The notes: generated by a model from the letters alone, not told the origin. A stretch of 64,000 nucleotides of DNA from Ligula intestinalis (GCA_036362985.1 JAYGXS010000001.1:19906937-19970936); one strand, 5' to 3'. Positions 47,461 to 60,269 are shown, counted from the stretch's first letter. Made by a program: numbers and translations.

Positions 47461-49360
47461 TGTATATATATTTGAAGCGCCCGGTTGGCACTGAAAAAAA
47501 GATAGAAGACCGACGTTAGAAAGGAAAGCGACCAGATATACACCAGCAGTAAGTAATATGGTAGACCGAGTATTTCACGTGTGCCGGTTATTCACCCCTC
47601 CACGAGAAATTGTTATCGATCCTTAGAAAATGGTAATGAACTAAGATTGAGCAGTAAAAATCCTACGACGAAGGTGTGGATGGATTTCAGCGAGCCCCCG
47701 CTTTAAAAAAATTTACGTTTTGAAAAAACAGCTTCGCGATAAGACATGGAGGAGAAGACTGATATGTCAAAAGCGCTAGCACACTCGATAACTCACTGAA
47801 AAACGTCACTGGACGTGTAGACTTGACAGCTCAGCTATCCGACTAGAATTACGATTATAGTGAACAGCAAAAAAGACGGGAGTGTGTGAAGGCGTGAACG
47901 GCTATGTTCGTGGGGGCCGCGGAGTGATTAAAATTAATTTTAAGAGGGTCACTTAAATTCCCGATTGTCGTTTTTCACATATTTGGAAAAAGCTGGAAAA
48001 AGTTGAGGAGAATAAAAGGTTAATCGAATCGGTGTTTGATGAATGCGTGATGTTTGCTTGAAAGCAGACATACTAGGTGGCAACCTTATTTCAGTTGGCA
48101 GATTTTTCCGAGGGAAGATATACCTGGAAGCAAACAGTTAAGAGCGTTTGCAACTGGGGGATAAAAATGATGTATGATCAGTGTGTAATTAGACTGGCTG
48201 TAAGCAGAGAAATCTTTGGGGAAATTCATTCACTATTGAAACGAAAAAGGAGACCGAAGTGTGTTCCTAGTCTCCAGACTCAAAATGACTGGTTAGCCAT
48301 TGGGAATCCCAAACCCGAAACTTCTAGTGTCATAAAACAAATCGCGAAAATTTACATGTTTTTCTATCCATGCAGCAGACACCCGTGCGTAAGGTGCGTG
48401 CATGGCAATGAATGCTGAATTTCTATCCACCAGAAAGGATAGGTCTGTGTTCCTTTGTTCAATGACAGTCTTCGAATATTCTTTAGAGAATTGATGAGCA
48501 CCTGTCTGTAACCCTTCGGATACAAATATTAAGAATTTCGTTAAAGTACAGAAAGAAGAATTGTGGATCCGGAACCTTACTCTGACGCCTGCCATTAATG
48601 GCAGAACAAGGCGTTACTTAGCACGACCTTACCTTTGATGTGTGACAGCGACTGGATAACTGGGAACCTTTTAAGTTGGGTAACAGAGTCCAGGCATCAA
48701 GTGCTACTTGCTATACTAGCATAATAATGAGGAGACAATGCGGCACCTGTCGAAGACTTAGCTAAAATCGAAGTAAATATCCATTACCAACTGATTTTCA
48801 TTCAAAATTGCAGTTTTGGCGTTAAGTAAAGTTACTCTACGGGTTTTTGTAATATGTCTCCGGAAAAGTGCACGCTGGTTGGTCAGAAGCTGCGAGTTTT
48901 GTTAATTGTCATCTTTCCCAGTATTTTAATCTAGCGGTGTAATTTTATGCATATTAACGTTTGATCAATATATACACTTAACAACTGGGAGTATAGCAAA
49001 TGTGTTCCTGCAGAGCATGCACTGGAAGGGGACACTGTTGCTATGCTGCTAAATGATATGGATATATATTAAACACTCTTCATATTTGAGTTTGTGAGAC
49101 CGTTTGTTCTTGAGGACAGTGAGTTTTTATACGGCTTATTTCTTTCTGAACACGAATGACTGTAATGAATTGGATGGATCTCAGCAGTGAGATACTTTTG
49201 GTAAGAAAAATTATGTTTCGTTCAAGCCATCGAGGAGAAAGCCTTTATTCACAAGAAGAAGATGCGATCATTGGAATGAGAGTTTTATTTTTTGGACGTT
49301 TCAGATTCTGTCGAGATTTTGTCGGATTCTGCAACCTGCGTAATCTATCTTTGATTTGTT
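47461..49360. other. Spacer without supported genes
   Basis: Open frames at 48077-48418 (plus) and 48293-48595 (minus) overlap each other and show no family motif or convincing splice signals. Confidence 0.4.
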
Positions 49361-49770
49361 GGATCCCACTTGGATTATGTCGTCCAGGCCTGGTGTACTT
49401 GGTTTAAGAAGGATTATATGCAACTTGAACGAGTGCAAGCGAGGCTTACGAAGATGGTCAGGAATATTGGTCATCTGCCTTAAGAAAACAGATTGGCTTA
49501 ATTAGCTTTGTTTTCTCTCAATCAAAGGAACCTACGCAGTGTCTTCATTCAAACTTACCGAATTTTCAGAAGCCATGAGTGCGCCTCAGGATTGAATGAG
49601 TTGGCTCAGACGGACTATTTGCGGAGTCATCCCTATTAAATTTCAGAGGAAGTTAACCTATGGGTCGTTCGACGGAACGCCTTCTCGCAAATAGTACTTG
49701 GAGCGTAAAACGGACACCCGCCGTAGGTGTCCTTTCAGAACTAGCTGCGACATTTACATGCAAACTCGAT
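49361..49770 (+). mobile_element. LINE relic: C-terminal part of reverse transcriptase ORF
   Basis: One frame reads HLDYVVQAWCTWFKKDYM, LERVQARLTKMVRNIGHLP, LALFSLNQRNLRSVFIQTY, RIFRSHE, and YLRSHPY, matching the C-terminal block of LINE-1 and LINE-2. Six in-frame stops occur without a frameshift. Upstream similarity is lost, and the 3' end was not found. Confidence 0.7.
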
Positions 49771-50349
49771 TCTCATTTGCTGAGAAACTGTAATACATTT
49801 AATGACTTTTTGTCCGTAGTGGCAGTTTTTGACTGGCTTACACTCACCGCTGACATGGTGTGCACTTTGAGTATGTACTATTATAAAAGTTCTTTGTTGC
49901 GATTGTTGGCTTTGAAAAGGGCGCTCAGGGCGAAAACCTTATTCCCTCAATAAGGTGACTAATACCCCCTTCCGCATCCACCAACTTTAAACGCTCTCAT
50001 TTCTTTGCTTGTAGGTATATCTTCCTTTGGAATAACCTACAAGTCTTTATTAGGTTGCAAGGAAACCTATATGCCTTAAAGCGAAGGCAACACACTATCT
50101 TAATTGTGACTCGATTAACTCTTCAGGTTCCTCTTCCTTCCCGAGCCACGTTCTCCATGACATTGAAAGAGTATCATTGGGAATGTGGAAGTTCATTTTT
50201 AAATTATTGTATCAACTTATAATCTTGCTCGTTCCACGGGCTTGAACACATCATCATAAACAACCGCAGAAGGGTTTGTAAAGGCACACGTTACGCAATC
50301 TATGCAGTCCATAGTGACAAGCAATCATATGCATTCTAAATTTGGGAGC
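49771..50349. other. Spacer without recognisable features
   Basis: No coding, RNA or repeat signal was supported. Confidence 0.4.
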
Positions 50350-50432
50350 TCTTGGCAGCCATCCCTTTGCTGGCGTGTATTCGATCCAACGGATGCCGCC
50401 CAGTGTTTTCACAATTTGATCGAATAATTTAT
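50350..50432 (+). repeat. SINE-B fragment
   Basis: It shares CCTTTGCTGGCGTGTATTCG, then GATGCCGCCCAGTGTTTTC, with the copy at 32644-32772. The A-box half is not recognisable. Confidence 0.5.
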
Positions 50433-51004
50433 TCAAATTTCCCCATTCCCCACTACTAACTTAGTGTGCCAAGTAGTCACCTGGAGAATATTAAACTGAT
50501 TGCTTAGGAAATCCTGCTTGAGTAGCCAGCTTGCTTGGCAAAATAAGTGGATTCTATACGTTTCAGTAAGCTGGGCGTGTACATCGCCCTCATTGTGATT
50601 AAACTCACAGCTCCCGGCGGAACTCTCGTCACTCATTTAACTAGATCGTTGCTGTAACAAAGCCATCTTTTTGCGAGCGTGAGTTAGAAGCTTACCATGA
50701 CCGCTGGGTTTTGTGTTGTCGGTTTAGACGAATAAGCAGCTCTCGTGATCATCTTCTAGGATCGTCTACGGCAGAGCTATTAATTAGCGCAATTTCAACA
50801 TCTGTGTTGGCTTGATAATTACGCAGTTCCCTGTTATCGAAATTGTTGATAGCCCGCGGCTCCCCATGTGATTGATTTCCTTGCTCAAGTGAAGGCTCAG
50901 TACGGAATGTAGGAACAGCGAGTCAATGTGGCTGTTGATGGCTAGTGACTATAATGATCACGACTCAAACAGCCCGCGGCTCAGGAGTAGTTCGATGGTC
51001 TTTT
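50433..51004. other. Spacer
   Basis: AGCCCGCGGCTC occurs twice (about 50851 and 50971). Nothing else is supported. Confidence 0.3.
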
Positions 51005-51310
51005 AGTGACCCTAATCTGCGCGCAAAGTTTGCTACTCACGGCCGCTAGCAAATGCGTGCATACCAGTTCCTGTCTACCCCAATCCGACCTGGATACTCA
51101 TCGCTCTGAAACTGACTCAAACAAAGACCACCATGTATATCCTGTGACACCTGCCATGCTGACACACTTAGGACGCCAAACTTTTACACTCGTCCGACTG
51201 TCACCTTCCTTCAACCTATTCTCCACTATCTATGTACATATTACACTGCTCCTCCAAACTTGTGTCTTTTTTCTTCTCTTTCCATAAGGAACTGGGCCTG
51301 AAGCTCGCGG
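51005..51310 (+). repeat. Dispersed repeat, copy 1
   Basis: It starts GTGACCCTAATCTGCGCGCA and ends near GGGCCTGAAGCTCGCGG. A diverged copy in the same orientation lies at 51872-52180. It is not coding and not recognisably tRNA-derived. Confidence 0.6.
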
Positions 51311-51871
51311 TGGTTCGTATTTTTTTTATTAACTTAAGCTAATATGCCATTGGTGGCCGCAAAGTGAGATGAACTCGCAACTTCTACACGTGACTGAGCT
51401 CAATTATCCTTCAGCCTCCTTCGAATTCAACTGAATTTTCCTGCGACATCTTATATGGCCGCGATATGGAGAATTTAGTCTTCAATATTCCGTCGTGTAG
51501 CGAGATAGAGATTATCAACCGCGTTCAACCCATCAACACCAGACCATAGTTCCTTCCAAATCCAACAAAACAGTCTCTCTTTAGGTAAAAGCACCCACAT
51601 CCCCTCCTCAGTATTCCAGCATACTTCTACTGCCACCGGTATCTTTCCTCACAATACCTAAATGATACTGTCACGAAATACCGATTTGCCGTTGACGTAC
51701 GACACCGGCTTTTTCCAGTCGTCCTTTCACCTTGACGCATTCATGCTAGCTACAGCCATCCACACGGCTCATAACACTACCATTGGTACGTATTTCCTCC
51801 CATCAATTCAACAGTTCTTTCTCCGTTCGAATTTTTTTCATCCAAACTTTCGTCTGGAAAGAGAGCACCTA
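51311..51871. other. Spacer between the repeat copies
   Basis: It may be part of a larger duplicated unit of about 870 bp, but I could not align it internally. Confidence 0.3.
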
Positions 51872-52180
51872 TAGTGACCCCACTCTGCGCACAACGCTTG
51901 CCTCTCACAGCTGACAGCAAGTGCGCACATACCAGAGTTTGACTATCCAAATTCGGTTTGGCCAATCAGCCTCTTCTGGCTAACGCAACAAAACCACGCC
52001 ATAGGCCTTATGACGACTGCGTCGTTCGTACACCTTGGACACTGACCACCTTCCATGGGCCGTTGTTCACTCGTCCGAGTGTCAACTTTCTTCAATTTAT
52101 TCTTCACTGCCTCTGTACAGAATCCAACTTTTCTCCCATCTAACGTCCTACACCGAGCCAGGCCTGAAGATCGCAGCGGC
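51872..52180 (+). repeat. Dispersed repeat, copy 2
   Basis: It starts GTGACCCCACTCTGCGCACA and keeps CACTCGTCCGA, CTTCAA and AGGCCTGAAGATCGCAG in the same order as copy 1, with an insertion of about 20-30 bp in the middle. Confidence 0.6.
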
Positions 52181-53088
52181 AAGGGTTTCTCCCATTAATT
52201 TGCCCCACTGTGAAAGAGCTGCTAATTTTAGTAAGCATGTTTTTAAGTGGCCGCTGCTGACTATTAAATGCTGCGTGACCTGTGTCTTGATCGCACTTCT
52301 GCTGTTATCTCCAACGATCTGTTCAAACCAGAAGCCACAATTTCAGGCACATGAAATTCTTGTTCTAGCGATCGCTACTTGTACTTCTAAAATGCTTCCT
52401 GGAGCTCGTCTGTTCGCTTCTATCAGATTCACTTGTCTCGACCTCTCATGATACATCTCAATTTTTCCGTCCAAACATCATGCTTATGCCATTGTGAAGC
52501 AAACAAGGGAATTCTTCTATAGCTGAACCGAGTCATAGCTATCAATATTCGGAAAGTGCGTTTAGGGTGGCCACTTGATCACGCAGCTTTCGCCATTATT
52601 TTGGTCTAATGGGATGGGTATGTAAGACGTACCTTTTATGAAGGTTACTTACGAACCAAAATTCACTCGAGAATACCCCTACCTCCCTTCCCCAGCCTAC
52701 ACCAAGCCTGGTGCTAAGCGGGGTCAAGTAAGGCGTGAATACATAGGCAAATTACGATCAGAATAGGTAAGAGTTGATAAAAACGGATGGTTAAAAAGCC
52801 CCCTCCCCTCATATTATCTAGCGCAATTATTTACTTCGAGCAGTCTAAACGCAGATCGGCGGGGGGGCACAGAATCTCCCTTGGACGCGTAATCGGTAAA
52901 TAGATCACTCTGTCATTGGCTATTTACAACCCAATCGGGGCGTCGTTCGAAAAAATACTTTATAAAGTGAATTGATAGAATCACCACGTGAAGCTGAGAA
53001 ATTTGGCAAGCTAATTTTACCTTGCTATGCTTTTTTCTCAGCTATTGACACAGTTATAGTTAAGATACTGCAAAAGATTGGCCTGTTA
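52181..53088. other. Spacer without recognisable features
   Basis: No supported gene or repeat. Confidence 0.4.
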
Positions 53089-53142
53089 ATGACGAGGCCC
53101 TCCGGGCCTAAAATATAAAATTTATTATTTATTTATTTAGCG
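53089..53142 (+). repeat. Solo LINE 3' end: hairpin plus (TTATT)n tail
   Basis: A GC hairpin (GGCCCTCCGGGCC) is followed by TAAAATATAAAATTTATTAT and TTATTTATTTA. It matches the 3' end of LINE-3 near 56090 (GGGCCCCTTGGGGC, TTAAATATACAAATTATTAT). It is a severely truncated relative of LINE-3. Confidence 0.65.
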
Positions 53143-54067
53143 GTAAATGGCACCATGCGACATAAAGACATGGTAATATTTGAGCTATTTCTTAATAACC
53201 TTCAGTAAACCAATAAGATGACACAGCCTGGTGTCTAGAGTTGAGAGAACAGAAAGCAAGGAGAGCCCTGATCTGCTAGTATCACCATTATTACTAATAC
53301 TAACAGTATCACTGAAATTGCCCTATTCCTGCTGCACTGACTTAGACTGTCCTACTGCATCTACCTGATACTGTATTATCGTACTGCTGCTCTCTAGGCT
53401 AATACTTGTAGTGTGATCTCTTTTTACTGTATTCATCAATACTACTTTTAAAGGTACTTGCACTATTTCACTATCAGTTAAATATAAATAACACTGCCAC
53501 TACCTGTACTATCAGTGTAAAGAACTAGCAGTAGAAGCACGAGTCGTAGCAGTAACAATGTGAAGCTACTTAAAAACCTTACCTGCCGGATGAGAAAGAA
53601 TCACATCAGCTGATATACTCATACTCCCATCTGTTATACTGAATTGTTATAAAATAGGATGTACGTCATATTTCTGAACTATTAGTACTGATAAAGGAAT
53701 TTGCTAAGCTTCCATGACTAGCTGACTGCTGGAGAATCTTGCATCCTACTAACTAGACTATTGTCTGCAATTTCTAAGTTAAAACTAGATATTGCGGATG
53801 TCGTAGAAGTCCAAAATTAGTGAGCGCAAAGCGGTAGTAGATCTTTAGCTATTATTAAATGCACGCTCTTAAGCCCTTCTGTCGACTATAATCCCCATAT
53901 ACGTCATGATTACATACTGGATTACAACTTCCTGAACTGTTCAATGCATTCTTTGCAAAACACATTACAACGGAATCTAAATCGGTCCCGTCGTTTCAGC
54001 CATGCTCAGTCAATACTATCAGTACCATAGATTTCTCCATAGAAGTAATTCGTTAGCACATTATCCG
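53143..54067. other. Spacer before LINE-3
   Basis: Rich in ACT/AGT triplets; no RT motif or other feature is supported. Confidence 0.4.
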
Positions 54068-55619
54068 TCTGAAAAACTCGCACTCCTCGGGAACTGACGG
54101 CCTTCCAAATTCACTTATCAAGAGAGTATTCAGCTTCCCCCGATTGCTAAGATATCTATTCTCAGTTTATCTTCTAAACGGTTTCTTTCCTGACTCATGG
54201 AAGACATCTATTATTCTTCCAGTCTTCAAGTCAGGATCTCGTTCGGACATAAATAACTACCGAGGTGTTCATAAAACCCCGGTTCTAGCCAAACTTCCGG
54301 AAAAGATCATTTTTAATCAAATTCTCGATTTTTGTGTAGAAAATAAACTATTAAGTGCCTCACAGCATGGATTTCTACCTGGAAGATCATGCGAAACCTG
54401 CCACTTAGCATTCCTTAACCTGGTTACTTTACTTCGTAATGAACAGCAATCAGTCATAGTGATTTACTTTGACCTTAGTAAAGCTTTTGACAAGGTGCCT
54501 CATAGGCGCCTTTTAGTGAAACTGGAAGCCCTAGGCATCAGGCCTCCCCTCCTCGATTTCATTGCCTCCTACCTGTCTAACCGCAGCCAGAAGGTCTTAG
54601 TAGGCAATAGCTACTCGATGCTTCAGCCGATCACGAGTGGTGTATTACAAGGCGCGGTTTTAGGTCCCCTCCTTTTCATTTTTTACATAAATGAAATTTC
54701 AACAGTGCTAAATAATTCGGAAAATTTTATTTATGCTGATGACCTTAAGTGTATTTACTCATTTTCTAAGGACACGGCCAGTACTTGTGTTGATAAAGTT
54801 AACGCAGACTTGGGTACTCTCTCAAGTTGGAGCGCTACATGGCAGATGGAGTTTTCTCCATCAAAATGTAGTTTCATGAGGTTTGGTCCCGCAAGGCTTC
54901 CTGGACCCATTATCGTCCAAAATAGTCCATTATTAGAAAGATCTAAGATAAAGGATTTGGGTCTTACTTACACGAATAAGCTTGCATTATCACCTCATGC
55001 AGATCGAATTTCTGCCAAGGCCGCACAGATATGTGGGTTTATATCGCATAACTTTTTCCTTCCGGAAATAAAGTTAAAACTATCCCTTAATAAAGTGACT
55101 TAAAGTGACTCAGAATACTGCTGTCCGCTTTCTTGCCTCATGACCCAGCATGACCGTAGTAAGATTGAAAAGGTTCAGCGAGTTTTCACTCGTAAAATAT
55201 TTTCTGTTTCTGGGTCTGGTATGTGTTATACAGATAGATGTCAATTAGCAAACATTAAATTTCTTTGGCTAAGAAGACTCGGAGCTGGTCTATGCTTTCT
55301 GTTTCGCGTTAACAATAGTCCTAATCTCCCACAAATTAACGCTCTCCTTCCAGTAGACCGACCTTACGCCACTCGTAACTCTTCCATGATAATTTTACCA
55401 CCTCGTAGCTCCACATCTAACCGTTCTCGCTTTTTTACCTCCAAATATGCTTTTATTTGGAACAACCTTCCTCTCGATATTAGACTGTCTTTTACACTGT
55501 CGATTTTTAAAGGCAAATTATATAAGCACTTAAATTTAGAGGAAATAAAGTCGTTACTGTCAGTTTCCTTTCCAAACACGCAAGTTGTAGATTTTGAAAA
55601 GGGTCCTACTGGCATTTGA
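54068..55619 (+). pseudogene. LINE-3 reverse transcriptase ORF
   Basis: One frame, interrupted by an in-frame TAA at 55101-55103. Motifs: SSGTDGLPNSL; FKSGSRSDINNYRGV; QHGFLPGRSCETC; motif A IYFDLSKAFDKVPHRRLL; motif B SGVLQGAVLGPLLF; motif C FIYADDLKCI, all with the catalytic Asp residues; then MEFSPSKCSFMRFG, LGLTYTNKL, and after the stop QHDRSKIEKVQRVFTRKIF and AFIWNNLPLDIR. A short repeat (AAAGTGACTTAAAGTGACT) at the stop suggests a small local duplication that helped to break the frame. Confidence 0.85.
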
Positions 55620-56125
55620 AGCTCTTTTCAGGATACTAAAATGGTTTCTAAATATGTTAGCATTTCCCTCTGCAGAGTCAAGCATCACTTCCAAGGGCTG
55701 CGAATTCTTCTCCGTTTTTGCAACCCTCGCTGTGGTCTTCGCGATTGGCTCTGGAATCTGGTGGGTCGCAACTCGATGATGTTGCCTTGACTTCTACTGC
55801 CTTCTCCTGCCTTCCGGATGACCCCTTCCTAACTCAACGATATATTATTTTTTCCCATGACCATAAACGTCCCGAACCCTCAACATCAGGTCCCAAACTA
55901 ACCAAATCAAACCCTTTTACCTATTAAGGCAGTTTTTTCGCCTAAAGTTTTTTTGAACTCGGTGGCCCGCTGAACTCATCCACCGATCTAGGAGTTTTTT
56001 TTTACTGCCGATGACAATTATTTTATAAGAGTTCACTGCTTATCATTATTATTTTTATTTTCACGATAGCACTAAGTTTGTAACGACAGGGCCCCTTGGG
56101 GCTTAAATATACAAATTATTATTAT
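54068..56125 (+). mobile_element. LINE-3: 5'-truncated non-LTR retrotransposon
   Basis: It holds the RT and C-terminal region, a 3' UTR of about 470 nt, a GC-rich hairpin at about 56089-56102 and a (TTA)n tail. No endonuclease is present. It differs from LINE-1/-2 in its YADD motif region and its 3' end, so it is a separate family of the Jockey/CR1 group. Confidence 0.8.
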
Positions 56126-56133
56126 TATTCCTA

Positions 56134-56700
56134 CATGCATGTACAGGCCGCCTTTTAGCTTGCCACTTACTGGCTTTACCAAGTATGATTACTAGAAATA
56201 GCACTTTCAGCCTATCCATGGCCCTTCTAGTATAAGTATCTGACAAATGGCACATGTCACTTTGTTACCACCTAAATGCATGACAGATCAGCTGTTCTCG
56301 TTTCATAAACCTTTCCCAAACCTTGAGTTGACTGATATCCCCTAATAGGTCTATGACTGCACACTAAACTAAAATGTCTCACATGTATGCACAGGCCGCA
56401 TGGTAGTCTACCACCGGGTCTTAGCAATTATGATTACTAAGAATTAGCACTCCTAGCATAGGCACAGCACTTCTAGCAGAAGTGCCCTGCAAAAATGGCT
56501 AATTTCCCCCAGTTACCACCAAAATGCATGAAAAATACTCAGCTCTTTCTACATCTACCTTTCACTAACCTGGAGCCTAATTATACCTCATTATAGGCCT
56601 TTTACTGCACACTATGCTAAAATATCATTCATGTACGCACAAGCCACATGGTAGTCTACCAGCTGCTGGTTTTAGCAAGTATGGTGACTAGAATCAGCCC
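56134..56700 (+). repeat. Tandem repeat, period about 248 bp
   Basis: Units begin at about 56134, 56382 and 56630 (the last partial). Each starts near CATGTATGCACAGGCCGCAT and contains TAGTCTACCA and TTAGCAAGTATGATTACTAG with differences. It begins at the tail of LINE-3. Confidence 0.7.
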
Positions 56701-56779
56701 CCCTCGAATAACACTTTCAAAAGTAGTACACTAGAGACCAAGGGAACATGGTCCCAGACCAAACTCCAACTACTTTCCT

Positions 56780-57560
56780 TGAGATAAGAGTGCGGAAACC
56801 AAGTCAAGCAGAACTTGCTCAGGCCTTCAAGCGTGTACTTACCCGAATTAGTTAAACCCACACTCACGTGCCCGCTGAGAGCAAAGAGCTATAAGCCCTA
56901 GCGTTGGCTCAGCCTGCATCGCCGTTTATAAATGGTGGCATCAGTGCTAGCAACACTTCTTGTTGAGATTGAGGGGACATGAACCCCGTGCTGACTCTAG
57001 TATTCCTGGCATAGGCACGTACCTATAGCAGCAGCATCTTAGTCCGTACAGTTTGATGGATCAAGTTGAAAGTGCGAAAACCAAGGTATATGCATCTTTG
57101 CTCAGGACACCCAGCTCTTTGATTATTATCCAAATGCTAATCACTTTTACCTCATGCAGACAGGGGAGTGCATACTGGGTGCATCTTTTAAAATAGAAGA
57201 TACACAGGCTGTACTTATAGTATACTATCTACTGGCCTCAGTAAGCATACTTTCTAGAATAAGCACTTATATCATAAGCAAGAACCTATAGCAACAGCGT
57301 CTTATTCCGAACAGCTCGAGGGATCGAGCTGAGAGTGCGGAAGCCAAGGCAAGCACAGCTTTGCTCAGGCCCCCAAGCCTGTACTTCCCCTAAGCAGTTA
57401 AACACAGATTCACTTTCCTTATTCAGCTCAAGGGTATAGGAACCCTATTAAAGGCTCAGTCAGCGTCAAAGCTGACAAATGGTGGCACCAGTGCCAACGC
57501 CAGTACCACTACACTTCTTGTTAGGTTTGAGGGGATATGAACCCTGTGTTGACTTTAATC
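56780..57560 (+). repeat. Second repeat array, units of about 550 bp
   Basis: The segments 56785-57000 and 57335-57553 match: GAGTGCGGAAACCAAG, TTGCTCAGGCC, CAAATGGTGGCA, ACTTCTTGTT and GATTGAGGGGACATGAACCC. A partial third copy lies at 57005-57115, preceded by CCTATAGCAGCAGC as at 57282. It is non-coding and diverged. Confidence 0.65.
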
Positions 57561-58559
57561 AGCGTCAATTCTGAGTTATAATACAGACTTAAATAGTACC
57601 AGCGAACATATTAATCAGACGCACCCTAACAGTAACACTAGAAATAGCAGTAGTGGTTGTTTAGCAGAACGAGGCCTTGCTTCTTAGAATCAGGTTAGAC
57701 GCCTTCTATAGGTGAGTGAGAGTAGACAGTGCAGTAGTACCGGCGCAAAGTTTACTGTCACTATCTACTTATTTTAGGCCGTGTTTATGGCTGCGGCCTA
57801 CGCCCTCTCTCTGTGCGGCCATCTTGACTTGTCTTGTCGCCGTTAAAACGCAGTTGAGAGGGTTAGAGTGAGGAAGATGGTGGTGGGTCTACTTCACTAT
57901 ACCTAACAACAGTCACTGCCAATGCTCTTGAGTAAATGATGGACATCTTCGCTTGCGATGGTCGAACTAACACTAAAGATAGCGAAAAAACGCCAGCTAA
58001 AAATAATTTTCTTCAGGCTTGTGCAGGTTACCATAACTCTCCATTTAGGAATGCATGTGAATAAGGTCAATAGACAAGTCCAATAGTCAGTGCCTAAGCA
58101 CTTCAACATGAATTAATGCATACTGTCTTCAAAACTCAGAAGAGGGTAATGGATGAAGGCATGCCCAGTTACAGTAGCAGTAGAGAACCAAAAAAGTTCA
58201 ATGAGTTGTCTGACAAGTATCACAGAGTTTTTTTAAGTGGAAGGTGATCGATATAATAGCGCGCGCTATAATGCCACCTGATCGCTGTGCCCCCATCATC
58301 CCAAAAATTATAATTAGTATGGCATTATCTATATTCTAGTAACATTTTCTGCAATTTTTTCTCCTAAAAATCCCAAGCAATTTTCTTTATTGTCTGCTAT
58401 TTTTCATCTTTGTTCCACTTCAGTGGCTCGTGTCATTTTATATCGTCAATAAACTAAGGTTATATTTCTTGAGATCACAACACGCATGTTCACATATAGA
58501 GTTCAAACGTACACATATAAATTTCCTTTCAATAAACCGAACTGTAGGGGAATAGAAAA
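57561..58559. other. Spacer without supported genes
   Basis: A GC-richer stretch at 57770-57860 has no recognisable motif. Confidence 0.35.
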
Positions 58560-59110
58560 ACGGGCAAATTTTAGGAGGATGACTGCCATAGTCCGACAAA
58601 AATATCTTGATCCACTTCAGAAATTTTCCCTCTGATGCCAAGGACATTCAGTTTATGTAAAAGGCATTGATGGCGCATGTTGTCAAAGGCTTTGCGGAAA
58701 ATGACATTCCCTACATCTACTTCAAAACCCTCTTCTAAAACATTGGCCTAGACCCCAAGAGAAGTCAGCACATTTGAAAAGGAGGATTGTCCGCACCGAA
58801 ACCCATGTTGAACATTCTGTAAAACATCGTTTTCATTACAAATTTTTAGCATAGCATGCTTTACAATGGCATCAATTATTTTCAAGATACACACGTAACA
58901 TTTATGGACCTAAAGCTGTTTGTTGCCATCTTTTAGCCTCCCTTATAAAAGGAAACGATGTTGGTCGTCTTCCACTGCTAAGGCTACCTCCCTGTTCTCA
59001 TTGATAGCTAGAGCAAAGATGAAAGAAGCAACGACAACTTGGTCGGTAGTTCTTCACTTATCAGCCCAAGGATCCCAGTCAGTTTAGGCGACTTGTCTGG
59101 CCTGGTTTGA
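58560..59110 (-). mobile_element. LINE relic: degenerate reverse transcriptase
   Basis: Minus-strand pieces in several frames: DKSPKLTGILGLI, then KIIDAIVKHAMLKICNEN, DVLQNVQHGFRCGQSS, FRKAFDNMRHQCLLHKLNV and GKFLKWIKIFLSD. These match RT regions up to just past motif A (FRKAFDNM). Frameshifts and stops are frequent. The family could not be assigned. Confidence 0.7.
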
Positions 59111-59939
59111 CTGAAGACATGCCTTATTTCGGCGTAAGAATAGGATACCGTTTCAATAACGGCCACATCTTTCCCTATCACAAATTGCAGATCAAAACAT
59201 ATCGGGGTGATGCTGCATGATAATGAATATTACAACCCTACCTGACTACTCATTTCTAATCGAAACCACATTTTATAATTTTGATTAACATCTCACGAAG
59301 TAGGCCGGCTACTGTACGGATTTCGATGCCAGTTCTCCTCAGTAAACATACCCAGCAGCGGATTTTGCTTGACATCAGCCATAAGGGTGGAATAGCTCAG
59401 GTCTTGTGTCAACATGTTTACTAGTGTGCTCATTATTTCTGTATAGGATCTGTTTCACAAAGAAAATACAAATATGTCGATCGTCTTGGTATAGTATAAC
59501 ACTATACGATGCACTACAAACTTCTCTGATAAACCCTTCTGCGCTGGCAGTTGCGCATTCATACCTAAAATCAGTCGCGTATTCCATTCAGTTAGAAGGC
59601 ATTTTTGCCAGGCTGGCCAATTTTTTTCTTGAGTCTTGTGAAGGGTGATGAATAAAACTTCTTTGTAGGGAAGACGTTTATAATTACAACGATACTATTT
59701 TGGTTCTTCCTATAGAAAACCACATCTAAAGAACCCTGTAACATGTAATTTATGTACACATCAAACGTTTTGTTGAGCGACGTTCTAGCTAATGCACCGG
59801 GAGGGAAATTATTCAAAAAGTGGACGCTTCTAACACGGCCAGATCGAGCAATCAGGCAGTCTCTGTGAAAGAACGTCAAACCAAGGCGAAAATTCAGGGT
59901 GGTAGGATCCAATGTGGGCCTCGTGTATTGCCAGAAAGG
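59111..59939. other. Spacer without supported genes
   Basis: A 146-codon minus frame (59592-60032) partly overlaps the LINE-2-like 3' end and has no recognisable motif. Confidence 0.35.
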
Positions 59940-60066
59940 ACAATATAGTTCAGTATAGTTCAGTATATTTAGGGAAGAAGGCAATGCCCATGAAGACCCT
60001 ATTGAAAACAGTATGCATGAAATATCCAACATAAAAATATGTCACTATAAACAGTGAGTAATATAT
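59940..60066 (-). repeat. Solo 3' end of a LINE-2-like element
   Basis: About 125 bp match 27042-27175, including TATGCATGAAATAT, TAACATAAAATATG and CACTATAAA, and end on the minus strand in a TACTGAACTATACTGAAC repeat. I interpret it as a 5'-truncated insertion. Confidence 0.5.
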
Positions 60067-60269
60067 GCATATCGACAGTTCCCCCGTCGATTTCGACGAT
60101 GGGCACCACGCGCTCCAACAAGCCGCAGCAAACGCTGAAGCAAGCCGCAGCATACATAAAGGCAAGCTGGGCAAGCAACACGAAAGCGACAGCAACGCAG
60201 AGAACTTGCACGAGAGAAAACAGGAGTGTAGTCAGACTCGCGCAGAATCTACCCACTAGCTCGCCACTC

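Noticed and set aside
48077..48595. Overlapping opposite-strand frames
   Set aside because: No motif, no splice signals, and they overlap each other.
56134..57560. CRISPR-like array
   Set aside because: Units are long, diverged and of irregular spacing, and the window is eukaryotic.
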